From the NCBI GenBank assembly GCA_964548275.1, contig CAZJQI010000004.1:1-64000 (forward strand): a stretch of 64,000 nucleotides of DNA. Direction: 5' to 3'. The DNA is from JAUVUV01 sp964548275 (GTDB lineage Bacteria; Gemmatimonadota; Glassbacteria; GWA2-58-10). A model generated the notes under the pieces. That model had not been told where the DNA came from. It did not search any database and was given only the letters and a program-made list of their open reading frames with translations. A program made the translations under genes and the position numbers. Below, piece after piece: positions 9,244-17,815 of this stretch; position 1 is the first letter of the stretch; each line of letters opens with the position of its first letter.

Positions 9244-9435
9244 TCAGACAGCTTTAGCCACCCGGCCGCTGCGAATACAACGGGTGCAGACCCGCATCCG
9301 GCGGTTTACACCCCCGTAGTTGACCTTGATCCGCTGAAGGTTTGGCATGAAACGGCGTTTGGTTTTATTATGGGCATGAGAAACATTGTTACCCGATGCG
9401 GGCTTTTTCCCACACACTTGACAGACTCTGGACAT
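9244..9435 (-). CDS. rpmB: 50S ribosomal protein bL28
   Basis: This 63-residue protein matches bL28 along its whole length. It begins MSRVCQVCGKKPASGNNVSHA, has the basic segment NKTKRRFMPNLQ, and ends with the second zinc-type pair CTRC (first pair CQVC). bL28 binds 23S rRNA in the large subunit, and the CxxC pairs mark the zinc-binding form. It is a single gene on the minus strand with its own promoter at 9465-9493 and a GGAGG ribosome binding site just before the start. Confidence 0.97.
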   Translation of the reverse strand: MSRVCQVCGKKPASGNNVSHAHNKTKRRFMPNLQRIKVNYGGVNRRMRVCTRCIRSGRVAKAV

Positions 9436-9464
9436 TTTTCCTCCATATAATTTTCAAACCTGAA

Positions 9465-9493
9465 AATATATTAAATTTTTCTTATTCTTGCAA
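9465..9493 (-). promoter_or_regulatory. Sigma-70-type promoter of rpmB
   Basis: On the minus strand TTGCAA is followed after 17 bases by TATATT, about 30 bases upstream of the rpmB start. Both hexamers are near consensus and the spacing is ideal. Confidence 0.65.
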
Positions 9494-9643
9494 TATCTTT
9501 ATATATTCCCTTGAAAGCTGGTAATCCAAGGTAGTTTTTAATTGACTTGAAAGCGCGGGAAAATTAAATTTTTAAGCTTAAATACCAGTAAGTTAGGCCG
9601 AAAATATAATCATTTTTTCTTAATTTGTGAATAAAGGTTGATC

Positions 9644-10945
9644 TTGGATTTAATCAAAAAGATCGAAAACCGCAGGGCTGAAATAGCCATTATCGGCATG
9701 GGCTATGTGGGTTTTCCGCTGGCTGTGGAGTTTGCCTCAAAGGGGTTTTCCGTTACCGGAATCGATATAGATGAGGTAAAGGTTAAGGTTATCAACCACT
9801 GCGGCAGCTACATCCCTGATGTCGATCCGGAGGATGTCTCCCCGCTTGTCAAGGAAGGCAAACTGAGAGCGACCACGGATTTTAACGTTTTGTCGGATAT
9901 GGACGCAATGTCGGTCTGTGTTCCCACGCCGCTGAATAAAACGAAAAATCCAGATGTCTCTTTTATCCTCTCCGCAAGCGAGGAAATTAAAAAACGCCTG
10001 CACCCGGGACAGCTCTTAGTGCTTGAGAGTACCACTTATCCCGGTACGACCGAGGAGCTTATCCGGCCGATGATGGAGGAAACAGGCCTCAAGGTCGGAA
10101 AGGATTTCTACCTCGCTTTCAGCCCTGAGCGGGTCGATCCCGGCAATAAACTCTACACGATTCGCAACACCCCAAAGGTGATCGGAGCCTGCACGCCGGA
10201 GTGTCTTAAGCACGCCGCAGCCTATTATTCCCAGATCGTCGAGAAAGTAGTCCCGGTCTCAAGCAGCGACACCGCCGAAATGGTCAAGCTGCTGGAAAAC
10301 ACTTTCCGCGCGGTGAATATCGCCCTGGTCAACGAGGTTACCCTGATGTGCGATGTCCTGGGTATCAATGTCTGGGAGGTTATCGAGGCCGCAGCCAGCA
10401 AACCGTTCGGATATATGCCGTTCAAGCCTGGCCCGGGTCTCGGCGGTCACTGCATCCCTATCGATCCGCATTACCTGTCCTGGAAGCTGAAAAGCCTCAA
10501 TTACTACGCCCGCTTTATCGAACTGGCCGGTGAGATCAACTCCAGCATGCCAGCCTACGTGGTACGGAAAGTTACCGATGCGCTCAACAGCATCCAGCGC
10601 AGTGTGAAAGGCTCCAGGATTCTCGTGATGGGTGTCGCTTACAAGAAAGATATCGATGATGTACGTGAATCCCCGGCACTGGACGTGGTGAAGCTCCTCC
10701 AGCTCAAAGGCGGCGAGATACTTTTCTCCGATCCTTTCGTCCAGGAATTAAAGATGAACGGCAAGATTCTCACCAGCCACCAACTGACCCCTGATCTTGT
10801 CAGGAGCATACATTGTCTCGTTGTCACCACCGACCATACAGCCTTCGATTACAGGATGGTTCTTGAAAACGCCACGATGATTGTCGATACCAGGAATGCG
10901 TTCGGTTCACGCGGTCTTAAATCGGATAAAATAATTCAACTCTGA
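9644..10945 (+). CDS. UDP-sugar 6-dehydrogenase family (UDP-N-acetyl-D-mannosamine/glucosamine dehydrogenase type)
   Basis: A 433-residue NAD-dependent enzyme that oxidises the C6 hydroxyl of a UDP-sugar to a uronic acid for surface polysaccharide. The Rossmann loop GMGYVG is at residues 18-23. The catalytic Cys270 lies in GPGLGGHCIPIDPHYL. The C-terminal UDP-binding domain starts near residue 325 (ILVMGVAYKKDIDDVRESPALDV). The family member (WecC, WbpA or TuaD-like) cannot be fixed by eye, though FSPERVDPGNK resembles the HexNAc dehydrogenases. The TTG at 9644 is preferred over an in-frame TTG at 9638 because AAAGG at 9633-9637 leaves six spacer bases. No other polysaccharide genes are adjacent. 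Confidence 0.88.
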   Translation: MDLIKKIENRRAEIAIIGMGYVGFPLAVEFASKGFSVTGIDIDEVKVKVINHCGSYIPDVDPEDVSPLVKEGKLRATTDFNVLSDMDAMSVCVPTPLNKTKNPDVSFILSASEEIKKRLHPGQLLVLESTTYPGTTEELIRPMMEETGLKVGKDFYLAFSPERVDPGNKLYTIRNTPKVIGACTPECLKHAAAYYSQIVEKVVPVSSSDTAEMVKLLENTFRAVNIALVNEVTLMCDVLGINVWEVIEAAASKPFGYMPFKPGPGLGGHCIPIDPHYLSWKLKSLNYYARFIELAGEINSSMPAYVVRKVTDALNSIQRSVKGSRILVMGVAYKKDIDDVRESPALDVVKLLQLKGGEILFSDPFVQELKMNGKILTSHQLTPDLVRSIHCLVVTTDHTAFDYRMVLENATMIVDTRNAFGSRGLKSDKIIQL

Positions 10946-10972
10946 GAAAAGTACGCCAGAAAGGGAGGATAA

Positions 10973-11665
10973 TTGGGCCACAATTTTATCGAAAAGATTC
11001 TTACCGCCAGCCCGGAAGCCCAGTTCATTCTGCTGATTCTGGGTTTGCTCTCTGTATTGAGTTGGATGATAATGGGTGTGAAATATTTCATAGTGCGCAG
11101 GGCCGAACGCGAGGTGGTGAATTTTTTAGCCCGCTTTCGCAAAGCACGCGACCTGGAGCAGATCCATGAAGCCGGCAAGGACATGGTCAAATCCCCGATA
11201 GCCGCTCTTGTTACTGTGGCCGTGCAAGAGGTCAGGCAGCTTCGCAGGCTGATTAGCAAGCAGCAGGGAAGCAAGCTCTCATTCGACTCCACGCTTATGA
11301 TGCGCGACAGTCTTCTGATGGCCATGGAGCGTACCGTTGCCGAACAGGGAGAACAGCTTCGCAGCTATCTCGTGTTTCTGGCAATTACAACCATGGTGAG
11401 CCCCTTTCTCGGCCTTCTGGGCACGGTCTGGGGTATCATGATCGCCTTTCTGGATATCGCGGCCAGGGGTTCGGCCAATATCTCGGTCGTGGCGCCCGGG
11501 ATCGCCGATGCGCTGATAACCACAATCGTCGGTCTGGCAGTGGCGATTCCTGCAGTAGCCGGTTACAACTATTTCTCCAACCGCATCCGGCGGATCATGG
11601 ACAAATGCAACAACTTCTCGCTCGAACTGACAGGAATAATCTACAAAAGCAGTTTGAACCTTTGA
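10973..11665 (+). CDS. tolQ: TolQ/ExbB-type proton channel protein
   Basis: A 230-residue inner-membrane protein with the MotA/TolQ/ExbB fold. TM1 is near residues 15-37 (FILLILGLLSVLSWMIMGVKYF). A cytoplasmic helical part follows. TM2 and TM3 lie near 130-155 and 175-200 (SPFLGLLGTVWGIMIAFLDIA; IADALITTIVGLAVAIPAVAGY). The conserved GLLGTVWG motif lines the proton path. It starts at TTG behind GGGAGG. With the downstream TolR it uses proton motive force to energise outer-membrane constriction. It is first gene of the tol cluster, 27 bases after the dehydrogenase gene. Confidence 0.93.
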   Translation: MGHNFIEKILTASPEAQFILLILGLLSVLSWMIMGVKYFIVRRAEREVVNFLARFRKARDLEQIHEAGKDMVKSPIAALVTVAVQEVRQLRRLISKQQGSKLSFDSTLMMRDSLLMAMERTVAEQGEQLRSYLVFLAITTMVSPFLGLLGTVWGIMIAFLDIAARGSANISVVAPGIADALITTIVGLAVAIPAVAGYNYFSNRIRRIMDKCNNFSLELTGIIYKSSLNL

Positions 11666-11745
11666 ACCAGCTTACGGTTATTGATAATAGACAGATGGAG
11701 TTTTAACATCTAACTGGCTCCACTCTGGTCAATTGGGGTTTGCCA

Positions 11746-12171
11746 ATGCCAAGATTCAGTAAAAATTCTGAAGACTCGCTGATTAGTGAAATCAACGTAA
11801 CCTCGCTTGTCGATGTGATGATCACCCTGTTGATCATGTTCATGATCTCCACCCCGCTTTTCCAGGGAGGCCTCGAGGTTTCCTTGCCTAAAACCCAGGT
11901 CAGACAAACTTTCGATACAGAACGGCTTGTGGTGACAGTAAGTAAGGATAAAGGCATTTTCCTCAACGATGAGCATGTCACAGAGCAAGAACTCCCCGAT
12001 AAGCTGGCCGAGTACTACCAGAACAGCAGAATAAAAGGGGCCTATTTACGTGCGGATGGTGATATTGCTTATCGGAATATAACCATGGTGGTTTCACTAA
12101 TTCATCAGGCTGGATTCGAATCATTGGGTCTGGTTACCGAGCCTGCAGGGGACGGTACGCTCAGGCGTTAG
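11746..12171 (+). CDS. tolR: TolR/ExbD-type biopolymer transport protein
   Basis: A 141-residue protein with one N-terminal membrane helix (VTSLVDVMITLLIMFMISTPL). It carries the conserved Asp of the proton path in LVDVMITLL and a periplasmic domain (GIFLNDEHVTEQELPDKL). The ATG at 11746 is chosen over an in-frame TTG at 11740 because GGGG at 11735-11738 then has proper spacing. It pairs with TolQ as the stator of the Tol motor. Confidence 0.92.
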   Translation: MPRFSKNSEDSLISEINVTSLVDVMITLLIMFMISTPLFQGGLEVSLPKTQVRQTFDTERLVVTVSKDKGIFLNDEHVTEQELPDKLAEYYQNSRIKGAYLRADGDIAYRNITMVVSLIHQAGFESLGLVTEPAGDGTLRR

Positions 12172-12207
12172 CTCACGCGTTCTCCAGGGGAAAGGTTTGA
12201 GTAGAGG

Positions 12208-12789
12208 ATGATGCGGAAAGCTTTTATCATATCGCTGTCAGGGCATACACTGCTTCTGTTTATGCTCTGGGTTTCCTGCGGGAAAAAGGTGCGTTACATC
12301 GAAATACCGCCGATCTATGATGTGGAGCTGATCGCCATGCCGCAACTCCAGGAGCCGCCGCCTGAGGAGCCGGTGCCTGAAGTGGACGTGGAGACCATAC
12401 CACCGCCGCCTGATGAGAAGAAAAAGATCAAGCCTAAAAAGAAACAGGTAAAGCCTAAACCAAAAATACAGCAATCCACTGCCACTGTGCGCTCAGACGA
12501 ACTTTTCGAGTTTCCCTGGTATCTCCGGCTGATGACTGATAAAATCAGCCGCAACTGGCGCAACCCCTACCGGGGAGAGGAAGAATCCGTACTGTGCACG
12601 ATCTATTTCAGGATTTTGCGTGATGGTACGGTATCCGGGCCGAGACTGGAAAAATCAAGCGGCATCTCCGCTTACGACCGCGCGGCCCTGCGCGCCGTGA
12701 TAAGTTCGAGCCCTTTGCCCCATCTGCCGCCGGATTACACTGAATCGCATCTTACAGTTCACCTGGACTTTGAATACAGGAAAAAATGA
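12208..12789 (+). CDS. TonB/TolA-like energy transducer
   Basis: A 193-residue protein with a short N-terminal membrane helix (AFIISLSGHTLLLFMLWVS), a proline- and lysine-rich periplasmic spacer (residues about 48-90), and a TonB/TolA C-terminal fold (about 105-193: LMTDKISRNWRNPY, FRILRDGTVSGPRLEKSSG, YDRAALRAV). In this position, between tolR and tolB, it most likely does TolA's job of linking the TolQR motor to TolB/Pal, although the C-domain reads as TonB family. Two adjacent ATG codons (12208, 12211) are both possible starts. It overlaps tolB by 4 bases. Confidence 0.85.
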   Translation: MMRKAFIISLSGHTLLLFMLWVSCGKKVRYIEIPPIYDVELIAMPQLQEPPPEEPVPEVDVETIPPPPDEKKKIKPKKKQVKPKPKIQQSTATVRSDELFEFPWYLRLMTDKISRNWRNPYRGEEESVLCTIYFRILRDGTVSGPRLEKSSGISAYDRAALRAVISSSPLPHLPPDYTESHLTVHLDFEYRKK

Positions 12790-14153
12790 CTGGTAAATCG
12801 CTTCCAGGATGCTCACTTTTCACTATTCTGCTCTGCTGTTACATCTTGGATCTCCCTCTTTTCGCTCAGGCCCCACCCAGTGATCTTCCTGCGGGCGAGG
12901 TCTATACCCGGATTACCACAAGCCGGATTCACAAGTACAAAACCGTGGTCTCTATCATGCCGGTCGAGGGTATCGGCCTTGCAGACAGTATTGCTGATCT
13001 GCAGCGGATCAGGGATGTGGTGATCGCTGACCTTGATTTCAGCCTGCGCTTTGACATGCTCAACCGGCGTATCGACGAACTGAGTATCGCCGCCCTGAGT
13101 TCGGCCAAGGGTGTGGTGGATTTCACCGGCTGGCAGGCCACGGGAGCGGAGTATCTGGTAGCCGGCTCTTTTCTCGCGCTGGACAGGAATTTTAACGCCG
13201 AGATCCGGGTTTACGATTTGGGTTTGGAAGATCTGGTATTTTTGAAGAACTATAACGTTGATTTAAACCATTACCGCCGGGTGGCTCACGGCATCTCGGA
13301 CGATATCGTTCTCAATGTCACCGGAGACATGGGAGTCGCCTCTACCCTTATCTCCTTTACCAGGAAAACTTCCAGCCAGACGAGCGAAGTTTTTGTCTTC
13401 GATTACGACGGGTACAATATGGTCCAGGTGACTAACGATAGTTCTGTAACCAAGCTGCCCTCCTGGAACCCGGACGGCACTAAAATCGCCTATACTTCCT
13501 ATAAAGGGAACGTGGATCTTTATACCGTGGAGCTGGAAACCGGATTAACCCGGGCTCTCCAGGCCGCCCGGGGTGTGGACATGGCAGCGAGCTGGTGCCG
13601 GCGCAACGGGTTTCTGGCTTTTTCAAGCGGTTTCAGCGGCAACCAGGAGATATATTTTCTGCGCCCCGGCGAGGCCAAACTTCAGCGGCTCACTTTCAGC
13701 TATGCCACCGACACGGAACCCTCATGGTCCCCTAACGGCGAGGAAATCGCCTTCTGGAGCGACCGGGCAGGCAACCCCCACGTATTTGTCATGGGCGCCG
13801 ACGGCCTCAACGTGCGAAGGCTCACTTTTGAAAGCCGCAATACTACCCCACGCTGGAGGCCCCTGCCTTACGGGGACAAAATCCTGATGACCAGCGAAAT
13901 CATGGGGGTGTTCCAGATCGCCATTATCGATACCAACGGCGACAACTTTATTCAGCTCACCACTGAAGGTGAGAACCGCCACACTTGCTGGAGCCCGGAC
14001 GGATTGCATATTGTGTTCGCCTCCAACCGGCGCGGCGGCTACGGGAATTTCGAAATCTATACAATGGACTGGGACGGCAATTCTCAAAGGCCGCTGAGCC
14101 AAATATTTCGTCACGGAAAAGAACCTTCCTGGTCGCCTTTTCTCAACAGGTGA
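12786..14153 (+). CDS. tolB: Tol-Pal system protein TolB
   Basis: A 455-residue periplasmic protein with a signal peptide at residues 1-27 (LFTILLCCYILDLPLFAQA). The N-terminal TolB domain spans about 35-165. A six-bladed WD40-like beta-propeller follows (about 190-455) with repeats such as SWNPDGTKIAYTS, SWSPNGEEIAFWSDR and CWSPDGLHIVFASNR. TolB shuttles between Pal and the TolA-like protein during outer-membrane invagination. Its ATG overlaps the stop of the TonB-like gene (ATGA), so translation is coupled. Confidence 0.95.
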   Translation: MTGKSLPGCSLFTILLCCYILDLPLFAQAPPSDLPAGEVYTRITTSRIHKYKTVVSIMPVEGIGLADSIADLQRIRDVVIADLDFSLRFDMLNRRIDELSIAALSSAKGVVDFTGWQATGAEYLVAGSFLALDRNFNAEIRVYDLGLEDLVFLKNYNVDLNHYRRVAHGISDDIVLNVTGDMGVASTLISFTRKTSSQTSEVFVFDYDGYNMVQVTNDSSVTKLPSWNPDGTKIAYTSYKGNVDLYTVELETGLTRALQAARGVDMAASWCRRNGFLAFSSGFSGNQEIYFLRPGEAKLQRLTFSYATDTEPSWSPNGEEIAFWSDRAGNPHVFVMGADGLNVRRLTFESRNTTPRWRPLPYGDKILMTSEIMGVFQIAIIDTNGDNFIQLTTEGENRHTCWSPDGLHIVFASNRRGGYGNFEIYTMDWDGNSQRPLSQIFRHGKEPSWSPFLNR

Positions 14154-14237
14154 TCAGCCACAGTCCACCTTAAGATGGATCAATGCATAAATTCTTTTGT
14201 AAAAAAGTGTTTGATTTTTTTTAAAGGCCATTGTATC

Positions 14238-14265
14238 TTGACAAAAGCTGATATTAGTGTATAAT
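14238..14265 (+). promoter_or_regulatory. Consensus sigma-70 promoter upstream of pal
   Basis: TTGACA (14238-14243), a 16-base spacer and TATAAT (14260-14265): both hexamers match the consensus exactly. It lies about 120 bases before pal, so pal can be transcribed apart from tolQ-tolB and probably at a high level, as suits an abundant lipoprotein. Confidence 0.85.
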
Positions 14266-14383
14266 CATATGTACGTTTCACGGACATTTCCTTTTAATTC
14301 AACAGTTCCAGCATGGGTAATTAATTCTGGAATAATTTTCCGTTTACCGTTTCTGCCAAACCTCTAATTTATGGGGGTGTTCT

Positions 14384-14917
14384 GTGAAGAAGAACTTTAT
14401 GGTTTTTCCGCTTGCAGTATTTGTTCTGGTGATAATTGCCCTTGGTTGTCACAAAAAGGAAGCACCACCCCCTCCGCCGCCTCCGCCCCCTGTTGTGGAA
14501 AAGAAACCGGAGCCGCCCAAGGTCGACAGCACGGCGATCTGGGCACGGCAGCGTGCTGAGAAACTTGCAAAAGCCAAGAGTGAAATTGAAGCTAAGAGGA
14601 TCCATTTCGATTTCGATAAAAGCAATATCAAACTCGAATTCCGTTCGGTTCTGATGGAAATCACCAGCACGATGAAAGAATTTTCCGAAATCAGAATCAG
14701 AATCGAGGGACATTGCGACGAAAGGGGCACCGAAGCTTATAACATGGCTCTCGGTGAACGCCGGTCGAATTCGGCCAGGCAGTTCCTGATCGATTCGGGT
14801 ATATCCGGAGACCGGGTTGATACCAAGAGCTGGGGCGAGGTAAGGCCTGCGGCCATGGCGCATAACGAGGAAGCCTGGTCAAAGAACAGAAGAGACGAGT
14901 TTATCGTTACGAATTAG
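14384..14917 (+). CDS. pal: Peptidoglycan-associated lipoprotein Pal
   Basis: A 177-residue lipoprotein starting at GTG. The lipobox LGC is at the end of residues 1-22 (FPLAVFVLVIIALGC). A proline run (about 28-36) bridges to a charged helical linker. The OmpA-like peptidoglycan-binding domain (about 68-177) shows IHFDFDKSNI, IEGHCDERGTEAYNMALGERR and the diaminopimelate-binding region near NSARQFLIDSGI. Pal anchors the outer membrane to peptidoglycan and binds TolB. It has its own consensus promoter. Confidence 0.96.
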   Translation: MKKNFMVFPLAVFVLVIIALGCHKKEAPPPPPPPPPVVEKKPEPPKVDSTAIWARQRAEKLAKAKSEIEAKRIHFDFDKSNIKLEFRSVLMEITSTMKEFSEIRIRIEGHCDERGTEAYNMALGERRSNSARQFLIDSGISGDRVDTKSWGEVRPAAMAHNEEAWSKNRRDEFIVTN

Positions 14918-14964
14918 CTCCGGGTCGGGTTTGATTTAGTTTCTTGCTCCAGAAGAGAACCTCG

Positions 14965-15002
14965 GCGAAAGAGGCAGCTCTAGTATCCGATGCCTCTTTC
15001 GC
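14965..15002 (+). terminator. Hairpin after pal, probable terminator
   Basis: GCGAAAGAGGCA pairs perfectly with TGCCTCTTTCGC (12 bp, 14-base loop), about 50 bases after the pal stop. The T tract afterwards is short, so termination may be partial. Confidence 0.6.
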
Positions 15003-15057
15003 TGTTTCCTCTCTACGGTGGGTTTAGCCGTGTAATCCACCATCCGTTTCAGCCTCG

Positions 15058-15085
15058 ATTGGGCGCCGGAACATTGGCGCCCAAT
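15058..15085 (+). promoter_or_regulatory. GC-rich hairpin in the leader of cpoB/ybgF
   Basis: ATTGGGCGCC (15058-15067) and GGCGCCCAAT (15076-15085) form a perfect 10-bp stem over an 8-base loop, about 24 bases before the next start codon. With the hairpin at 14965-15002 it makes a two-hairpin spacer that probably sets the pal to cpoB expression ratio or protects the mRNA end. Confidence 0.45.
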
Positions 15086-15108
15086 ACTTCTATTAGGGCT
15101 GGATATCC

Positions 15109-15900
15109 ATGCAAAAGCCAATCATTAAAAAGCCGGGTTGGCTCAGGGGAATTAATTTTTGCGTGGGCCTTTGCGCGCCTGTGTTGCTTTTCGGCCTGGC
15201 AGTCTCCATTTCCGGCTGCGGAGGAGCCTCAGCCGAACAGATAGAACTTCTGCGTGCCGAGGTTTTCTCCCTCAAGCAGGACCAGCGCCAGCTAAAACAC
15301 CAGATTATCGTGCTCGACAGCCTGATTGGCCAGAAAGTCCAGGCGCTGGACAATTTCAGCGCCGATTTTGGCACGGATGTGCGCTCATTGAGCCAGCGCC
15401 TGTCAGTGATCGAGCAGCGATTGGCTGATACAGAGGGACTTCTCTTACGTTTACAAGGCAGGGTGTCTGCGGCAACTCTGGCGCCCCCGGGCGGTGGGCA
15501 GACTCAGCCCGAAAAGGCTCAGCCGCAAAAAATCAGCGCCACGGAAATATTTGACATCGCCTATAAGGACTTTAACTCCTCCAAACACCAGTTGGCTATC
15601 GAGGGATTCAGCGATTTTATCGAGCGTTTTCCCGATAACCCCATGGCCGCGGAAGCTTACTTTTATATCGGCAGCAGCTATCAGGCGCTGAAAAAGTACG
15701 AGAAGGCGATAGAAAGTTATAAGACAATAGCCGAAAGGTTTCCGGATTTACAGCAGCACCCTGATGCACTGGTCAGGATCGGAGACTGCTTGATAAAGCT
15801 CGGTGAAAAATCCAGAGCAGAGTTTTACTACGAGTCGGTGATTCAAAGGTTTCCCGATTCTGATGCCGCCTCTCATGCCCGCGCCAGATTGAACCCGTAA
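15109..15900 (+). CDS. ybgF: Cell division coordinator CpoB/YbgF-like lipoprotein
   Basis: A 263-residue protein with an unusually long basic n-region, then a hydrophobic segment ending in SISGC, so it is probably a lipoprotein. Residues about 45-125 form a coiled coil (EQIELLRAEVFSLKQDQRQL) that drives trimerisation in the family. Residues about 145-263 hold three TPR units (FDIAYKDFNSSKHQLAIEGF, AYFYIGSSYQALKKYEKAIE). CpoB links Tol-Pal function to peptidoglycan synthesis at division. Its place right after pal is the canonical order. Confidence 0.88.
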   Translation: MQKPIIKKPGWLRGINFCVGLCAPVLLFGLAVSISGCGGASAEQIELLRAEVFSLKQDQRQLKHQIIVLDSLIGQKVQALDNFSADFGTDVRSLSQRLSVIEQRLADTEGLLLRLQGRVSAATLAPPGGGQTQPEKAQPQKISATEIFDIAYKDFNSSKHQLAIEGFSDFIERFPDNPMAAEAYFYIGSSYQALKKYEKAIESYKTIAERFPDLQQHPDALVRIGDCLIKLGEKSRAEFYYESVIQRFPDSDAASHARARLNP

Positions 15901-15902
15901 AG

Positions 15903-16367
15903 ATGATATGTCCATACTGTAGTCGTCTTGATAGTAGAGTTGTTGACTCACGCTCGGTGAAAGATGGTTTGCTGATCCGGCGCCGGCGGGAGTGCGCAAG
16001 CTGCAAAAGGCGGTTCACCACCTACGAATACGTGGAAAAAACCCCCCTCATGGTGGTCAAGAACGACGGGCGCCGGGAACCGTACAACCGGGAAAAGCTC
16101 AAGATGGGCTTGATTACCGCCTGCAAAAAACGTCCCGTTCGGATGGATGATATTGACAGTTTGATTCTTTCGGTTGAAAAGGCAATCGACAGCTTGAATG
16201 CAAACGAGATACCCAGCAAGTTTCTGGGCGAAGAGGTAGTCAAACACCTCAAAGAACTTGACCCGGTTGCCTATGTGCGTTTCGCCTCCGTTTATTACCG
16301 GTTTGAAGCTGTCTCTGAGTTCGAGAAAAAAATAAAAGAACTGGTTCCGGAAGAGGATAAAAAGTAG
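15903..16367 (+). CDS. nrdR: Transcriptional repressor NrdR
   Basis: A 154-residue protein that matches NrdR end to end. An N-terminal zinc ribbon (MICPYCSRLDSRVVDSR, then CASCKRRFTTYE) is followed by an ATP-cone (about 48-138: VVKNDGRREPYNREKLKMGL). NrdR senses ATP/dATP and represses ribonucleotide reductase genes by binding NrdR boxes. The start lies 2 bases after the ybgF stop, so it is translated as the last gene of that operon. Confidence 0.97.
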   Translation: MICPYCSRLDSRVVDSRSVKDGLLIRRRRECASCKRRFTTYEYVEKTPLMVVKNDGRREPYNREKLKMGLITACKKRPVRMDDIDSLILSVEKAIDSLNANEIPSKFLGEEVVKHLKELDPVAYVRFASVYYRFEAVSEFEKKIKELVPEEDKK

Positions 16368-16379
16368 AAGCAGGATCGA

Positions 16380-17711
16380 ATGTTTAAAGAAGCAACTTTC
16401 AAGGGCGGAGTGTATCCGCCCGAGTCCAAAGCAGCAACTTCTGATAAGCCGATCAAAACCCTGGGATTACCTGACAACGTAATCCTTCCCCTTCAGCAGC
16501 ATATCGGTGCTCCGCTGGAAGTCGCCATCGAACCCGGAGACAAGGTTAAGGTTGGCTCAGTGATCGCAAAACCTACCGGGTTTGTCAGCGTCCCCCTTCA
16601 TTCATCTGTTTCCGGCGAGGTCAAATCGATCTCCGATCAGATGCATCCAACCGGTGTCAGAATGCAAGCTGTCACAATCGAAAGCGACGGAGAGGACGCC
16701 TGGGAAGAGCTGAAGATTGATAGCCGGACGCATTACGAACTGTCTGTTGACGAACTCAAGCAGAGAATCCAGGATGCAGGTATCGTGGGCCTGGGTGGAG
16801 CTGCCTTTCCCACTCATGTCAAGCTTTCCCCTCCGGCTGGAAAGCCAATCGATACTTTTATTCTTAACGGCGCCGAGTGCGAGCCCTATCTCACCGCAGA
16901 CCACCGACAGATGCTCGAGCGAAAAAAAGAACTGATCGAGGGTGTCAAGATGATCGTGCGGATATTGGGCAACGAAAGGACGATTGTCGCGATCGAGCGC
17001 AACAAGCCTGACGCAATAGAGGTTCTCGAGGAGTTCTGCCGCAAGGAGGGCAATTTCGAAGTGGTCGGGCTGAAAACCAAATATCCCCAGGGCGGCGAAA
17101 AACAGCTTATCGAGGCCCTCACCGGCAGGGAGGTGCCAAGCGGGGGCCTGCCCATGGATGTAGGCTGCCTGGTGCAGAACGTTTCCACAGTGCTTGCTGT
17201 TTACGAAGCAGTCATAGAAGGAAGGCCGCTGATTGAAAAGGTGGTTACACTCACCGGTTCCGCGGTAACCAATCCCGGCAACTACAAGGTTCGGGTGGGC
17301 ACCCTGGTAGAGGAGGTGATCAAACAGGTCGAGGGGGAGGTGTCCGGGAACCTGGGTAAGGCGATTATGGGAGGCCCGATGATGGGCATTGCGCTGCCCT
17401 CGCTGGATGTCCCCATCATTAAAGGAACGAACGGCCTGGTGCTGTTATCCGATCCGGTTCCGGTGGCCCTTCACCAGCCCTGCATCCGTTGCGGCAGCTG
17501 TGTGGATACCTGCCCGGTGCGGTTGATACCATGCGAACTGGCTCTTTTTGCCGAAAACGAACGCTGGGATAAATGCCGTGAGTACTTTGTCAAGGATTGT
17601 ATCGAGTGCGGCGCCTGCGGATACACCTGTCCGGCTGGGCGCAACCTTGTACAATTGATAAGATATGGCAAGTATACGGTGATCAGTGAGGATCAAAAGA
17701 AAAATAAATGA
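16380..17711 (+). CDS. rnfC: Ion-translocating oxidoreductase subunit RnfC
   Basis: A 443-residue peripheral subunit of the Rnf complex, which couples ferredoxin:NAD electron transfer to Na+ or H+ pumping. The NADH/FMN-binding domain is N-terminal and central (GLGGAAFPTHVKL, NGAECEPYLTADH). Two [4Fe-4S] motifs follow: Cys368/371/374/378 and Cys407/410/413/417. The long soluble extension of some proteobacterial RnfC proteins is absent. It is the first gene of the cluster. Confidence 0.95.
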   Translation: MFKEATFKGGVYPPESKAATSDKPIKTLGLPDNVILPLQQHIGAPLEVAIEPGDKVKVGSVIAKPTGFVSVPLHSSVSGEVKSISDQMHPTGVRMQAVTIESDGEDAWEELKIDSRTHYELSVDELKQRIQDAGIVGLGGAAFPTHVKLSPPAGKPIDTFILNGAECEPYLTADHRQMLERKKELIEGVKMIVRILGNERTIVAIERNKPDAIEVLEEFCRKEGNFEVVGLKTKYPQGGEKQLIEALTGREVPSGGLPMDVGCLVQNVSTVLAVYEAVIEGRPLIEKVVTLTGSAVTNPGNYKVRVGTLVEEVIKQVEGEVSGNLGKAIMGGPMMGIALPSLDVPIIKGTNGLVLLSDPVPVALHQPCIRCGSCVDTCPVRLIPCELALFAENERWDKCREYFVKDCIECGACGYTCPAGRNLVQLIRYGKYTVISEDQKKNK

Positions 17712-17815
17712 TCCAGCAATTTTTTTCCTGCGTTTGCTTAAAATATAAGATTTAAGATAATTGAAGGAACAGGGAATGCCCCGCTCTGCTTTAACTTCAG
17801 CCTGATTTAAAGGCG

